Shown in pieces: positions 27,083-37,329 of a stretch of 64,000 bases of DNA. The notes beneath the pieces are model-generated. The model was given only the letters and a program-made list of their open reading frames with translations. It was not told the origin of the DNA and did no database searches. Both the position numbers and the translations under genes were made by a program. Each line of letters begins with the position of its first letter. The first letter of the stretch is position 1. Source of the DNA: Maridesulfovibrio zosterae DSM 11974 (lineage in GTDB: Bacteria > Desulfobacterota > Desulfovibrionia > Desulfovibrionales > Desulfovibrionaceae); NCBI RefSeq assembly GCF_000425265.1, contig NZ_KE384342.1, forward strand, positions 886,245-950,244, written 5' to 3'.

Positions 27083-27838
27083 TTGAATATACTTTTAACA
27101 AATGATGACGGAATTCAAGCCGTCGGACTCAGAGCGCTTTACCATGCCCTGAAAAGGTCCGGAATGAATGTTCAAGTTGTAGCCCCGGTTGCAGAGCAAT
27201 CTGCTGTGGGTCACGCTGTATCATTATCATCACCCCTTCGAGTAAAAAAATTTGAAGAGGACGGCTTCACAGGTCTAGGTGTTTACGGAACACCGGTGGA
27301 CTGCGTCAAGCTCGGATTAACCACTTTGCTGGAAGAAAAACCGGATATTGTTGTCTCCGGTATCAATAGCGGAGCTAACGTCGGTGTGGACATTTTGTAT
27401 TCTGGTACGGTTTCAGCTGCAACAGAAGGAGCCCTAATGGGCTTTCCCGCACTGGCTGTATCATATGATAATTTTAATCCGAATGAGCTTACAGATCAAG
27501 GCGATTACTGCGCGGATCTGCTCACCCAAATACCGTGGTCCAGCCTAGGTGAAAAAACAGTTGTTAATCTGAATTTTCCGGCAATGCCTGTAAAAGAAAC
27601 CAAAGGGCTTAAAATATGCCGGCATACACGTGTCTCCTGGCAGGACTGGTATGATGTGCGCAAAGACCCGCGAGGCAGAGAGTACTACTGGCTTGACGGA
27701 GTTATGCCTAAAGAAAAAATCAGCTCAGGAACTGACAGAGATCTGCTGACCAAAGGACATATTACTATGACTCCTTTGCACTTTGATTTCACAGATCGTG
27801 AAGCAATTGTTACTCTTGAAAAGAGTTTCAACTTATAG
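27083..27838 (+). CDS. surE: 5'/3'-nucleotidase SurE
   Basis: 251 residues. The metal site NILLTNDDGIQAVGLRAL and the conserved SGINSGANVGVDILYSGTVS are diagnostic. SurE removes phosphate from nucleoside monophosphates and helps in stationary-phase survival. The start is TTG at 27083, set by TTGGAGAAC eight bases upstream and by the family start 'MxILLTNDDG'. Divergent from the yhaM-like gene; no clear terminator follows. Confidence 0.96.
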   Translation: MNILLTNDDGIQAVGLRALYHALKRSGMNVQVVAPVAEQSAVGHAVSLSSPLRVKKFEEDGFTGLGVYGTPVDCVKLGLTTLLEEKPDIVVSGINSGANVGVDILYSGTVSAATEGALMGFPALAVSYDNFNPNELTDQGDYCADLLTQIPWSSLGEKTVVNLNFPAMPVKETKGLKICRHTRVSWQDWYDVRKDPRGREYYWLDGVMPKEKISSGTDRDLLTKGHITMTPLHFDFTDREAIVTLEKSFNL

Positions 27839-28136
27839 CTCATATACAATTTATTATGTATGTGGACATTTAGTTTCTATATAGTGTATAAAGGCAATAT
27901 TAGAACAAAATTAGAAAAGTTATATCTGACTGTGGATTGATCAAAAATTCAGGATATTTTGTTTAGTCCATTTAACTTTCAGAGAACCTTCCAAGGTAGT
28001 TATTTATTTTGGCTATCAGGACGGGTCAAACATATAAATTAAGTACATGTGTGTATCTCCTGAAACATGATGCAGTTATCACTCTGCTCATGGTTTTAAC
28101 GAGCCTGACACATTGAACTTTATTTTTGACCGCCTG
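27839..28136. other. Gene-free stretch before fba
   Basis: About 300 AT-rich bases without a credible frame; only the fba promoter at its end was recognised. Confidence 0.6.
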
Positions 28137-28142
28137 TAAAAT
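28113..28142 (+). promoter_or_regulatory. Candidate fba promoter
   Basis: TTGAAC (28113-28118), 18-base spacer, TAAAAT (28137-28142), close to the start codon at 28180. Confidence 0.5.
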
Positions 28143-28179
28143 GTTTTTCAACAGACACTTATTCCATCAGGAGGAGTAA

Positions 28180-29103
28180 ATGCCACTCGTTTCGCCTAAA
28201 GAAATGTTTGAAGGGGCCTATGACGGCGGTTATGCCATTGGTGCATTCAATGTAAACAATATGGAAATCATTCAGGGAATTATGGAAGCAGGTAGCGAAG
28301 AAAATGCTCCCCTGATTCTTCAGGTTTCCGCTGGTGCCCGTAAGTATGCAGGTCAGGGATACATCATGAAATTGATGGAAGCCGCTCTGCTTGAAACAGA
28401 CCTGCCTGTTGTACTTCATCTCGACCATGGCGCAAACTTTGAAATTTGCAAAGAAGTTATTGACGGAGGTTTTACCTCTGTAATGATCGACGGTTCGCAC
28501 CTTCCATTTGACGAGAATATCGCTCTCACACAGCAGGTTGTTGCTTACGCTCACGACAAAGGCGTCTGGGTTGAAGCAGAGCTTGGTCGTTTAGCCGGAG
28601 TCGAAGAAGATGTTGTTTCTGATGAACATATTTACACAGACCCAGATCAGGCTGTAGAATTTGTAGAACGCACAGGTTGTGACTCCCTTGCAATCGCAAT
28701 AGGAACCAGCCACGGTGCATATAAATTTAAAGGTGAAGCAAAACTTGATTTTGATCGTCTGGACAAGATTGCATCTCTGATACCTAAATTCCCCATTGTT
28801 TTACATGGCGCTTCAAGCGTTGTTCAAGAATATGTTGTCATGGCTAACAATTTCGGAGCAGATATTGGAGGCGCAAAAGGTGTTCCCGAAGACCTGCTTC
28901 GTAAAGCCGCATCTAAAGCTGTCTGCAAAATCAATATTGACACAGACATTCGTCTCGCAATGACTGCCGTTATCCGTAAGTTTCTGGTTGAAAACCCTGC
29001 TGCTTTCGACCCCAGAGGCTACCTCGGAGAATCACGCAAGGCAGTAAAAGAGATGGTCCGCCATAAAATAACCAAAGTGCTGGGCTGCTCAAACAAAGCG
29101 TAA
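28180..29103 (+). CDS. fba: Class II fructose-bisphosphate aldolase
   Basis: 307 residues, the usual length for the class IIB group. Zinc ligands and substrate motifs are visible: VVLHLDHGANFE, VMIDGSHLPFDEN, WVEAELGRLAGVEEDV, IGTSHGAYKF and FPIVLHGASSV, with INIDTDIRLA near the end. It interconverts fructose 1,6-bisphosphate with the two triose phosphates. AGGAGGAGTAA precedes the ATG. Next gene is gap after a terminator, so this is a glycolysis/gluconeogenesis pair but with separate transcripts. Confidence 0.97.
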   Translation: MPLVSPKEMFEGAYDGGYAIGAFNVNNMEIIQGIMEAGSEENAPLILQVSAGARKYAGQGYIMKLMEAALLETDLPVVLHLDHGANFEICKEVIDGGFTSVMIDGSHLPFDENIALTQQVVAYAHDKGVWVEAELGRLAGVEEDVVSDEHIYTDPDQAVEFVERTGCDSLAIAIGTSHGAYKFKGEAKLDFDRLDKIASLIPKFPIVLHGASSVVQEYVVMANNFGADIGGAKGVPEDLLRKAASKAVCKINIDTDIRLAMTAVIRKFLVENPAAFDPRGYLGESRKAVKEMVRHKITKVLGCSNKA

Positions 29104-29109
29104 TTACAT

Positions 29110-29145
29110 AAAGCCGCCTACCAGGAAATAGGCGGCTTTATTTGT
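29110..29145 (+). terminator. Terminator after fba
   Basis: AAAGCCGCCTA (29110-29120) with TAGGCGGCTTT (29129-29139), then ATTTGTTT. Confidence 0.88.
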
Positions 29146-29368
29146 TTATAATCAACAAGGGATCTGCATCTGGAATAAGATGTATAAATGGGAAGATTGT
29201 CTCTAATACCGAAAATCGCCGAACTGCTTCTACCTGCATCGCACACTTACCCAGGAAATAAGTCTGCTTTGTATCAGGTATCAGCCTAGATTTTCACACT
29301 CCCCTCCCCCTTAAAGTCAGCCAAGACTTCTGAGGGAGATTCAAGAGACAAAAAATGGAGAATATTAC

Positions 29369-30355
29369 ATGGCCATAAAAGTTGGTATTAATGGATTCGG
29401 AAGGATCGGACGCTACTTGGTTCGGTTGATTCATGACAGTAAGGACTTTGATCTTGTCGCAATCAATGCCCGTGCCTCCAATGAAGACCTTGCTCTTCTT
29501 TTCAAACACGATTCAGTTCACGGAACATTCAAAGCAGATGTAAAGGCAACTGAAAACGGCTTTTCCGTCAACGGCAAGGAAATCAAAGTTACCCGCTGTG
29601 CTCCCGGAGAATGGAAATGGGCAGAACTTGGCTGCACCATGGTTGCAGAAACAACCGGTAAATTCCGTGACCGCGACAGCTGCGAAAAGCACATCGCCTG
29701 CGGTGCTAAAAAAGTTATCATCAGCTCCCCCGGCATTAATGCTGACGCAACAGTAGTTATGGGTGTTAACGATGGGGAACTAACCCATAAGCACAACATC
29801 ATTTCCGGTGCATCATGTACTACCAACTGTCTTGCACCGGTTGCCAAAGTCATCAACGATGAATTCGGCCTTGAACGCGGACTGATGACCACAATTCATG
29901 CGTACACTATGAGTCAGCGTGTTCTTGACGGCTCACACAAAGATATCCGTCGGGGCAGAGCATGCGGCGTCAACATGGTCCCCACAACAACCGGTGCGGC
30001 TAAAGCTGTCACTATGGTCATCCCTGAACTGGAGGGTAAGCTGGACGGCATGTCCATCCGTGTTCCAACACCGAATGTTTCACTGGTAGACCTTACCTGC
30101 GATCTAGGACGTAAAACAACAAAAGAAGAAGTAAATGCAGTTCTTGCCAAAGCTGCAAATGAACACATGGGCTATACGGAAATGCCGCTGGTTTCCACCG
30201 ATTATATAGGTGATACACATGGCGGAGTTGTTGACGGTCCCTTGACAGATGTTATGGAAGGCAAAATGCTGAAACTGATCATCTGGTATGACAATGAAGC
30301 CAGTTTTACAAACCAGCTTGTACGCCTCATGGCTAAAGTTGCTACTTTTATGTAA
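29369..30355 (+). CDS. gap: Glyceraldehyde-3-phosphate dehydrogenase, type I
   Basis: 328 residues. NAD-binding VGINGFGRIGRYLVRL, catalytic Cys in SGASCTTNCLAPVAKV, His in TTIHAYTMSQRVLDG and substrate-binding DIRRGRACGVNMVPTTTG. It oxidises glyceraldehyde 3-phosphate to 1,3-bisphosphoglycerate. The ATG at 29369 follows TGGAGAATATTAC. Monocistronic, between two terminators. Confidence 0.97.
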   Translation: MAIKVGINGFGRIGRYLVRLIHDSKDFDLVAINARASNEDLALLFKHDSVHGTFKADVKATENGFSVNGKEIKVTRCAPGEWKWAELGCTMVAETTGKFRDRDSCEKHIACGAKKVIISSPGINADATVVMGVNDGELTHKHNIISGASCTTNCLAPVAKVINDEFGLERGLMTTIHAYTMSQRVLDGSHKDIRRGRACGVNMVPTTTGAAKAVTMVIPELEGKLDGMSIRVPTPNVSLVDLTCDLGRKTTKEEVNAVLAKAANEHMGYTEMPLVSTDYIGDTHGGVVDGPLTDVMEGKMLKLIIWYDNEASFTNQLVRLMAKVATFM

Positions 30356-30374
30356 CAAATCTGCTCAAGAATTC

Positions 30375-30415
30375 AAAATCCCTCTCTGGTATTTTTTTCA
30401 GAGAGGGATTTTTAT
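30375..30415 (+). terminator. Terminator after gap
   Basis: AATCCCTCTCTG with CAGAGAGGGATT, a 10-base loop and a TTTTATTAT tail. Confidence 0.88.
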
Positions 30416-30591
30416 TATATACCTTTTATATTTACTGCTGACACACCCAACTACACAAATTTACGACATTAATCTGATGCATGGGAACGTTAGTCAGTCA
30501 ATAGTAAAAAATATTCATGAAATATGCCTTTGGCAAAACCTCCCAATAACCAAGTAGATTTGTTTTCAATTAAATAGTAACTATCTAAGAT

Positions 30592-31404
30592 ATGCTACAG
30601 AACAAAACTTCGTTTTATAAAAAAAACGCAAGAAATAAATTTATCCTAGACAGTCTGTTATTTGCCATACTCTTAATTCTGTTCAGCATCTTTTTATATA
30701 ATGGAACAGAAGAGCTAGGCTATAACTGGCAATGGTTCAGGGTTCCTGATTTCATTTTTTCTTTTAAGGACAAAACATTCATCCCCGGACCACTTTTAAA
30801 AGGGCTAGGTGTAACTCTTGAAATTTCAGCTTTAAGTTTTATACTAACCTTTGTAATCGGGCTTGGAACAGCTGTTTTACGCTTATCAAATTCTTTTGTC
30901 GGAAATATTATAGCCCGCATCTATCTGGAGACTATCCGCAACACTCCGCTGCTCATTCAGCTGTTCTTCATATATTTTGTTATCGCCCCTATACTGAATA
31001 TCAACGGTTTCTGGTCAGCGGTAATTGCGCTCAGTCTATTTGAAGGAGCCTACGCATCTGAAATTTTCAGGTCAGGTATTACTTCCATTGATAAAGGGCA
31101 ATGGGAGGCTGCATTCAGTCTTGGTGGAAATAAGAGTTTTGCCTATATAAACGTGATTCTTCCCCAAGCCATTCCCCGCATAGCTCCACCACTGGCAGGA
31201 CAGGCAATATCACTGGTAAAAGATTCTGCCCTTGTGAGTACTGTTGCCATTTATGACCTGACCATGCAGGGGCAATCAATAATTTCTGAAACCTTTATGA
31301 CTTTTGAAATATGGTTTACTGTTGCAGCCATATATCTTTCTATTACTCTGCTGCTATCTTGGACTCTGGACAATATGGCCCAAAAATTCAAGAGCAGATG
31401 GTAA
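30592..31404 (+). CDS. Polar amino-acid ABC transporter permease
   Basis: 270 residues. One N-terminal membrane helix (about 18-38), a loop (YNWQWFRVPDF), then the five-helix BPD_transp_1 core with GLGVTLEISALSF, an ETIRNTPLLIQLFFIYF block (typical of PAAT permeases) and the EAA coupling loop QWEAAFSLGGNKSFAYINVI, LPQAIPRIAPPLAGQ. It forms half of the pore. First gene of an operon with a binding protein and a second permease. Ribosome site is weak. No ATPase gene follows. Confidence 0.92.
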   Translation: MLQNKTSFYKKNARNKFILDSLLFAILLILFSIFLYNGTEELGYNWQWFRVPDFIFSFKDKTFIPGPLLKGLGVTLEISALSFILTFVIGLGTAVLRLSNSFVGNIIARIYLETIRNTPLLIQLFFIYFVIAPILNINGFWSAVIALSLFEGAYASEIFRSGITSIDKGQWEAAFSLGGNKSFAYINVILPQAIPRIAPPLAGQAISLVKDSALVSTVAIYDLTMQGQSIISETFMTFEIWFTVAAIYLSITLLLSWTLDNMAQKFKSRW

Positions 31405-31437
31405 CCTTAACCGTACAGAATATATCTGGAGGTAAAA

Positions 31438-32271
31438 ATGACTTTGTGGAGAACTGTAAACATAGGAATTGCTGCTGTAATTATGATAGTAGGACTCTCT
31501 TCTGCGGTCTGGGCCGGAGATGCCAGACTTGAGCTGTCTAAAGACAGCACTCTTGAAACTGTTCTGAAACATAAAACTCTGCGTGTTGGATTTTCCACCT
31601 TTAAACCCTGGGCAATGAAAGACAAGGATGGACAATTTATTGGTTTTGAAATTGACGTAGCCAAACGTCTTGCCTCAGAAATGGGTGTTGAAGTCCGCTT
31701 TATTCCCACTAAATGGGATGGAATCATCCCGGCCCTGCTGACCGGCAAATTTGATATAATCATCGGTGGAATGGGCATTACACCACAACGTAATCTGAAA
31801 GTTAATTTTTCTGATCCTTACGAGTTCACAGGAATGGCGATTGTTGCCAACAAAGCCGTTGCACCAGACAAAAGCTCGCTTAAAGAATTCAATATGGCTT
31901 CAACAAAAGTTTCGGTACGTCTTGGTACAACTGCTGAAAAAGCAGCTAAAAACTTCCTTCCTAAAGCCGATATCCGTAAATTCAGTGATGAGGCAGCTTC
32001 GATTCAAGAACTTCTTAATGGTAAGGTTGCATGCTTAATTGCTTCCAATCCGCTACCTGCCAATCTGGTTAAGAAATATCCTGAAAAACTTTATCTTCCA
32101 CTTCAGTCTGATTTTACTCAGGAACCGATTGGATTTGCTGTTCGCAAAGGCGACCCGGACTTCCTGAACTTCCTGAACAACTGGATCAAAGTAACCAATG
32201 CACAGGGCTGGCTTGAAGCACGATTCAATTACTGGTTCAAAACCGATGATTGGAAATCTCTCGTAGAGTAA
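31438..32271 (+). CDS. Periplasmic amino-acid-binding protein (SBP type 3)
   Basis: 277 residues with a signal peptide (cleaved near VWAGD). TLETVLKHKTLRVGFSTFKP, FIGFEIDVAKRLASEMGVEV, WDGIIPALLTGKFDIIIGGM and the closing GFAVRKGDPDFLNFLNNW are the SBP_bac_3 pattern. It delivers a polar amino acid to the flanking permeases. GGAGGTAAAA precedes the ATG. Similar in layout to the binding protein at 50849, so the two are probably paralogues. Confidence 0.93.
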   Translation: MTLWRTVNIGIAAVIMIVGLSSAVWAGDARLELSKDSTLETVLKHKTLRVGFSTFKPWAMKDKDGQFIGFEIDVAKRLASEMGVEVRFIPTKWDGIIPALLTGKFDIIIGGMGITPQRNLKVNFSDPYEFTGMAIVANKAVAPDKSSLKEFNMASTKVSVRLGTTAEKAAKNFLPKADIRKFSDEAASIQELLNGKVACLIASNPLPANLVKKYPEKLYLPLQSDFTQEPIGFAVRKGDPDFLNFLNNWIKVTNAQGWLEARFNYWFKTDDWKSLVE

Positions 32272-32280
32272 TTGTAATTC

Positions 32281-33168
32281 ATGCCAAATAATTCCAAGAG
32301 GATTACCTCCCTTGATGTGCTGCTTCTGGCAGCCATCTCGGGAGGATTGATCTGGTTTGCCTATCATATTGTAACCCAGCTTAATTACAGCTGGGACTGG
32401 TCAGCTGCGCCCGGATATATTGCAAGATTCGATAAAAGCTCACAGCAGTGGAAAGCAGGTCTGTTGCTGCAGGGCTTGATTGTTACTCTGCGTCTTTCAA
32501 TATGGTCTGTTTTTTCAGCACTTATAATCGGAACGATCATGGGAATATGGCGCACCAGCCCACGTCCTCTGCTAAGAATGATCTCAGGTTCATACGTTGG
32601 ATTAATTAGAAATATTCCACCGCTGGTCCTGATTTTCATCTTTTATTTTTTTCTTGGTGATCAAATTATGCGGGCAACTGGTATCACTGAACTTTCATAC
32701 AGCTTAAACGACAAAACTTCGCCAGTACTCAATGTCCTGTTCGGCTCAGTTGAACAACTTCCAGCCTTTTTATCAGGTGTAATTACAATGTCACTTTTCG
32801 AAGGGGCATACATTACAGAAATAATACGCGCAGGAATTGAATCTATAGAAGAGGAGCAATGGGAGGCTTCAGCAGCACTTGGATTTAACAGACGCAATCA
32901 GCTCATTCATATTATCCTTCCACAGGCTTTTTCGCGTTGTTTGCCCCCTCTTGCCGGACAATTCATTTCTACGATTAAAGATTCTTCGATTGTTTCAATT
33001 ATTTCAATACAGGAACTGACATTTGCAGGACAGGAATTAATGTCAGCAACCTATAAAACTTTCGAAATATGGACAGTTGTTATTTTTTTATATTTTGCGC
33101 TGACATTCCCCTGTTCCATCGCTGTTCGGGCACTCGAGAAGAAAATGAATAAACAAAAGAATCTATGA
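32281..33168 (+). CDS. Polar amino-acid ABC transporter permease
   Basis: 295 residues; N-terminal helix (about 11-30), then GLIVTLRLSIWSVFSALIIG, GLIRNIPPLVLIFIFYFFLG, FEGAYITEIIRAGIESIEE and the EAA loop EEQWEASAALGFNRRNQLIHI. It would pair with the permease two genes upstream to make a heterodimeric channel. It starts 9 bases after the binding-protein gene. Its end nearly touches the convergent HD-GYP gene, with no room for a terminator or an ATPase gene. Confidence 0.92.
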   Translation: MPNNSKRITSLDVLLLAAISGGLIWFAYHIVTQLNYSWDWSAAPGYIARFDKSSQQWKAGLLLQGLIVTLRLSIWSVFSALIIGTIMGIWRTSPRPLLRMISGSYVGLIRNIPPLVLIFIFYFFLGDQIMRATGITELSYSLNDKTSPVLNVLFGSVEQLPAFLSGVITMSLFEGAYITEIIRAGIESIEEEQWEASAALGFNRRNQLIHIILPQAFSRCLPPLAGQFISTIKDSSIVSIISIQELTFAGQELMSATYKTFEIWTVVIFLYFALTFPCSIAVRALEKKMNKQKNL

Positions 33169-33176
33169 TTTGCTAA

Positions 33177-33890
33177 TTAGATGGACATACTTTGAAGCTC
33201 GTTATCGATCCCGGACAACATAAAATCATCAGACACTAATTCCCCACAACTATAATATGATTCTATCCGATCAGCTATTTTCAGAAACTCTTTCACAACT
33301 ATCGGATCAAATTGAGAATTAGCACAATTAGCTATTTCAGCTATTATGTCAGAAAATGGCATGGCCGTACGATAAGGACGATCCCGAGCCATAGCCGATA
33401 AAGTGTCTGCAACTGCAATAATTCTTGCCTCAAGAGGAATAGCTTTACCTTTTAGTCCATGAGGATATCCATTTCCATCATATCTTTCATGATGATGTAA
33501 AATAGTATCTGCAATAATATTTAATCCTGAAACGGAAGCCATAGGAGCAACAATCTGTGCCCCCATCTCAGGATGCTTCTTAATTATTTCATACTCTTCA
33601 ATTGTAAGACGTCCTGTCTTCTTTAAAATGGAATCAGGAATACCTATTTTACCAATATCATGTAAATGCCCTGCAATATGAATAAGCTCACAACATTCAT
33701 TATCAAGCCCCATCTGCACACCAATTGCCTGCGATACAACAGCAACTTCTTCTGAATGAGAACAAGTATAGTGATCTTTGGCATCAATAGCATTACCAAG
33801 GGACTCTGCAAACTGATGTATTGTTAAATTTATTTTATTCTTCTCAGATATTTTAGAACTGGTATCTATTACTTTTAAAATATTCTTCAT
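33177..33890 (-). CDS. HD-GYP domain protein (predicted cyclic-di-GMP phosphodiesterase)
   Basis: About 237 residues, a single HD-GYP domain: SHSEEVAVVSQAIG, GHLHDIGKIGIPDSIL (HD), KKHPEMGAQI, ILHHHERYDGNGYPHGLKG (with the GYP variant 'GNGYP') and AVADTLSAMARDRPYRTA. Such proteins hydrolyse cyclic-di-GMP or related dinucleotides. No sensor domain or receiver is fused, so its activity would be regulated by expression or partners. ATG at 33890 chosen; an in-frame GTG lies three codons upstream. The adjacent divergent gene is a chemoreceptor. Confidence 0.9.
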   Translation of the reverse strand: MKNILKVIDTSSKISEKNKINLTIHQFAESLGNAIDAKDHYTCSHSEEVAVVSQAIGVQMGLDNECCELIHIAGHLHDIGKIGIPDSILKKTGRLTIEEYEIIKKHPEMGAQIVAPMASVSGLNIIADTILHHHERYDGNGYPHGLKGKAIPLEARIIAVADTLSAMARDRPYRTAMPFSDIIAEIANCANSQFDPIVVKEFLKIADRIESYYSCGELVSDDFMLSGIDNELQSMSI

Positions 33891-34160
33891 TTGCTTCACT
33901 TCATTTTAATTATAATTATATCGCTGAACAACATATTGACCGACTACTGAATATGACAATCATTGTCAACTGAAACGGCTGTCATAAATTTTTGCAAACT
34001 GCTGAACAAAAGTAACACCTAAAATTAAGTTTAACCTATAAATATTCTTAAATGTATGTAATTTACAACTAAATTAACCATACTGTAACATCTATGACAC
34101 TTGTCCATAACAGCACTGACCATAAGTATGCTTCAGCAAACGCTGAGGAGGAAAATCGGC

Positions 34161-36599
34161 ATGTCGCTTAAATTAAAAATGATCACTTTCTGTGTAGCTA
34201 TAGGACTTATCCCGCTAATTGTCGTTGGTGTACTTAGTGTAGGAATGGCCTCAAAAGCCTTATCAGAACAGGCCTTCGGACAACTTGAATCTGTCCGTGA
34301 CTCAAAAAAGAAGAATGTTGATGATCTCGTATCTAAATGGTTTCAAGAAATAGAACTCTTTTCCAATGTAAAAGAAGTATATAATGCAGTAGGAGTCCTT
34401 GGCGAATATAGTCTTGAAAATGAAATTTCAGGTAAACCTCTTGATGTTGCATCTGCTGAATACCTCGAAGCGCATCATTATGTATCTCCCCCCTTTATAC
34501 CTTTTGTAAAAAATCTTGGATATGATGACGCAATTCTAATAAATGATTACGGACGTGTTCTTTTTACACTTAAAAAAGAAAACGATCTTGGCGCAGATCT
34601 AAAAAATGGACAATATAAGAATTCAAATCTGGCCCATGCTTTTCGAGAAGCTGTAAAGGGCAAGATTGTTTTTGCAGACTTCGAACCATATGCTCCTATG
34701 GATGGAACTCCTGTAGCCTTTATTGCGGCTCCGGTCCATTCACACGCAGGAGATATCCAGGGTGTAGTCGCACTTCGCATTCCCCTTAATGAAATCAACT
34801 CAATAATGACATTACGCTCAGGCATGGGAGAAACCGGCGAATCCTACCTTGTAGGACCAGACTTTCATATGCGTTCTGATTCTGAACTTGACCCGCGATA
34901 CCATACAGTTAAATCATCTTTCGCATATCCAGCAAAAGGTGAAATAAAATCTGAAGCAGTTAAGGCAGGTCTTAGCGGAAAATCAGGATCAGCCATTATA
35001 AAAAATAACGATAAAATTAATCGCTTAATGGCTTATTCTCCGATCAAAATTGGCACATCAACATGGGTTCTTATCTCCGAAATCAATAAGGATGAAGCCT
35101 TTGCAGCAGTTGCAAAATTGAAAACCACAGCCTTGATAATCTCTCTCGTGACAGCATTAATCGTAATTCTCTCAACAATATTCTTTCTAAATAAAGCCTT
35201 AATAACTCCCTTAAAAAACATTGAAAAATTTGTAACCTCAATCACTGCAGGAGACTTTAAAAGCAGTCTTGAAGGTAAGTATAAAAGTGAAATTAAAAAA
35301 CTGGCTGACGGAATTCAGCTGATGGTTGCCGAGCTGAAAAACAAACTGGGGTTTTCTCAAGGAATGCTCGACGGTATGACTGTACCCTGCCTGATATCTG
35401 ATACAGACAAAAACATCACATATCTGAATCAGCCTCTTTGTGACCTGCTTGAAAGCGGCAGATCGTGCCAGAACTGGGTAGGCCGCCCTGTAAAAGAACT
35501 TTTACAGGCTCCTATAGGTGAAAAAGGTATTATTTCCAGATGCCTTGAAAACAAAGAGCCAGTTGTAAATATAGAAAGAAGATGGACCACAAAAAAAAAT
35601 AACTACCGTGATGTACGTATTGATGCAGCCCCGCTCTATGATCTAGATAATGAATTAATCGGAGGTTTTGCAATTATAGTCGATCTGAGTGACATGAAAA
35701 CAAAAGAAGATCAGATAAATGAACAGCATAAAGTCATGATTGAGATAACTGAAAAGGCCAAAATAATATCAAGCTACCTGACTAAAGGAGCTTCTGAGAT
35801 AGAAACGCAGGTCGATCAGGTTTCATCCAATACAGATAAACAATTTGATCGTATTGAATATTCCTCGCAGGCAATCACTGAAATGAACCAGACTCTTCTA
35901 AACTCAGCAGAGAATGCTGAGAATGCCGCAACACAAGCCCAGAACACTCAGCTGCAAGCTGAGGATGGTCTGGTAACCATGACTGAGACAAGTGTGGCAA
36001 TCAACCAACTGCAATCCCTTTCAGATATTGTAAAAGAGAATATGCATACCCTTGGTGAACAAAGTGTCTCAATAGGAGGCATCATCGGCGTTATCAATGA
36101 TATTGCCGACCAGACAAACCTGCTAGCCCTCAATGCAGCGATTGAAGCAGCCCGTGCAGGCGAAAAAGGCCGAGGATTTGCGGTTGTAGCTGATGAAGTA
36201 CGCAAACTTGCTGAAAAGACAGTACAATCAACAAAGGAAGTTGAGATAGCAATCAAAAATATTCAAAAATCTGCCAGCTCAAATATTGAGAACACAGATA
36301 TGACAGTTGAAGCTGTACAACACGCCAGTACACTGGTCGGCAAATCGGTTGATGCTTTCAAGAAAATTTCCGGTATGTCTGACAACACAGCAACTGAAAT
36401 TCAAAGAATTGCACAGGCAACTGACCAGCAATCAGAAGCACACAGCCAAATTCACAAGAGCGTAGAAGACCTGAAAATGCTGGCCAGTGATACCAGAATG
36501 GATATGAGGGAGTCAGCAAAATCAATTACCAGCCTATCCAGAACAGCTCAGGAACTGGAAAAACTGATTGAAAGACTCAGCACTGCCGCTGGAATATAA
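34161..36599 (+). CDS. Methyl-accepting chemotaxis protein with Cache-type sensor and PAS
   Basis: About 812 residues. Membrane helix (about 8-28), a large periplasmic dCache-like domain (to about 305), a second helix ([20 protein letters not shown]), HAMP, a PAS-like region ([20 protein letters not shown]), then the signalling domain with the hairpin tip [20 protein letters not shown] and [20 protein letters not shown]. It would control CheA and swimming in response to an outside ligand, possibly an amino or organic acid. No C-terminal receptor pentapeptide. The ATG at 34161 follows GAGGAGGAAAATCGGC; upstream frame to 34101 is unlikely coding. Confidence 0.93.
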   Translation: MSLKLKMITFCVAIGLIPLIVVGVLSVGMASKALSEQAFGQLESVRDSKKKNVDDLVSKWFQEIELFSNVKEVYNAVGVLGEYSLENEISGKPLDVASAEYLEAHHYVSPPFIPFVKNLGYDDAILINDYGRVLFTLKKENDLGADLKNGQYKNSNLAHAFREAVKGKIVFADFEPYAPMDGTPVAFIAAPVHSHAGDIQGVVALRIPLNEINSIMTLRSGMGETGESYLVGPDFHMRSDSELDPRYHTVKSSFAYPAKGEIKSEAVKAGLSGKSGSAIIKNNDKINRLMAYSPIKIGTSTWVLISEINKDEAFAAVAKLKTTALIISLVTALIVILSTIFFLNKALITPLKNIEKFVTSITAGDFKSSLEGKYKSEIKKLADGIQLMVAELKNKLGFSQGMLDGMTVPCLISDTDKNITYLNQPLCDLLESGRSCQNWVGRPVKELLQAPIGEKGIISRCLENKEPVVNIERRWTTKKNNYRDVRIDAAPLYDLDNELIGGFAIIVDLSDMKTKEDQINEQHKVMIEITEKAKIISSYLTKGASEIETQVDQVSSNTDKQFDRIEYSSQAITEMNQTLLNSAENAENAATQAQNTQLQAEDGLVTMTETSVAINQLQSLSDIVKENMHTLGEQSVSIGGIIGVINDIADQTNLLALNAAIEAARAGEKGRGFAVVADEVRKLAEKTVQSTKEVEIAIKNIQKSASSNIENTDMTVEAVQHASTLVGKSVDAFKKISGMSDNTATEIQRIAQATDQQSEAHSQIHKSVEDLKMLASDTRMDMRESAKSITSLSRTAQELEKLIERLSTAAGI

Positions 36600-36617
36600 C
36601 CAGCTTAAAAGGAACAA

Positions 36618-36658
36618 ACAAAAACCGCCCTGCTCAAAAAAGAACAGGGCGGTTTTTG
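36618..36658. terminator. Bidirectional terminator
   Basis: AAAACCGCCCTG (36621-36632) with CAGGGCGGTTTT (36645-36656) and A/T runs both sides, serving the chemoreceptor and the convergent acyltransferase gene. Confidence 0.88.
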
Positions 36659-36680
36659 ATTTCTTAAAAAAGTAAATAAA

Positions 36681-37316
36681 TTATTTACCTAATTTATTCA
36701 TAATTCCCTCAAGACGAAGAGTTTCACTTTCCAGAATATCACCTTTAAGCTTTTGATCTGTAATATCAAAAGGATCTCCCAGGTAGACCTTGCACGGACG
36801 GAAAGGTTTTGGCAGCTCAAATTTATCCCATGATTTATTGAACACGATTGGATTTGAAGGATAAGCACGGGCAGGAATGATGCATGCGCCATTCTTTTGC
36901 GCTATAGCCAGAATTCCGGGTTTAATCTTATGACGAGGTCCCTTAGGACCATCAATTGTTATAGCCCCGACCTTCCCATGTTCACGCATAATCCTCGCAA
37001 TATCCAGCATAGCTTTAAGACCACCACGCGTTGATGATCCTCGAGCTACTTCATACCCGATACGCTCAAGAACCTCAGTGATAACCTGCCCATCTTTACT
37101 GTCGCTGGCCATGGTTACAAGTGAAAGTCTTTTTCTATATCCAAACCCGATCAAGCTGAACAGTTCATTATGCCATAGCGCAAGCATGACAGGCCTTTTG
37201 CTATCCATTGCACGGATAAAATTATCATAGCCTTCAACTTCAAAAGGTATAGACCGCACCCACCAGCGAAATAAAGAAGCAATAGCAGGTGATAATTTTA
37301 CAGGATCAATCTTCAT
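36681..37316 (-). CDS. Lysophospholipid acyltransferase-like protein (DUF374)
   Basis: 211 residues. The LPLAT catalytic block is MLALWHNELFS (His, here WHNE), followed by SDSKDGQVITEVLERIGYEV, ARGSSTRGGLKAMLDI and ITIDGPKGPRHKIKPG. DUF374 proteins are thought to acylate lipid A or a related lipid precursor in Gram-negative bacteria. It follows msbA after 13 bases, so the pair probably works in outer-membrane lipid assembly. No signal peptide. Confidence 0.88.
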   Translation of the reverse strand: MKIDPVKLSPAIASLFRWWVRSIPFEVEGYDNFIRAMDSKRPVMLALWHNELFSLIGFGYRKRLSLVTMASDSKDGQVITEVLERIGYEVARGSSTRGGLKAMLDIARIMREHGKVGAITIDGPKGPRHKIKPGILAIAQKNGACIIPARAYPSNPIVFNKSWDKFELPKPFRPCKVYLGDPFDITDQKLKGDILESETLRLEGIMNKLGK

Positions 37317-37329
37317 CTTGTTTACTATA

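Noticed and set aside
30288-30557. 89-codon plus-strand frame overlapping the end of gap
   Set aside because: It crosses the gap terminator and is in another phase of a certain gene.
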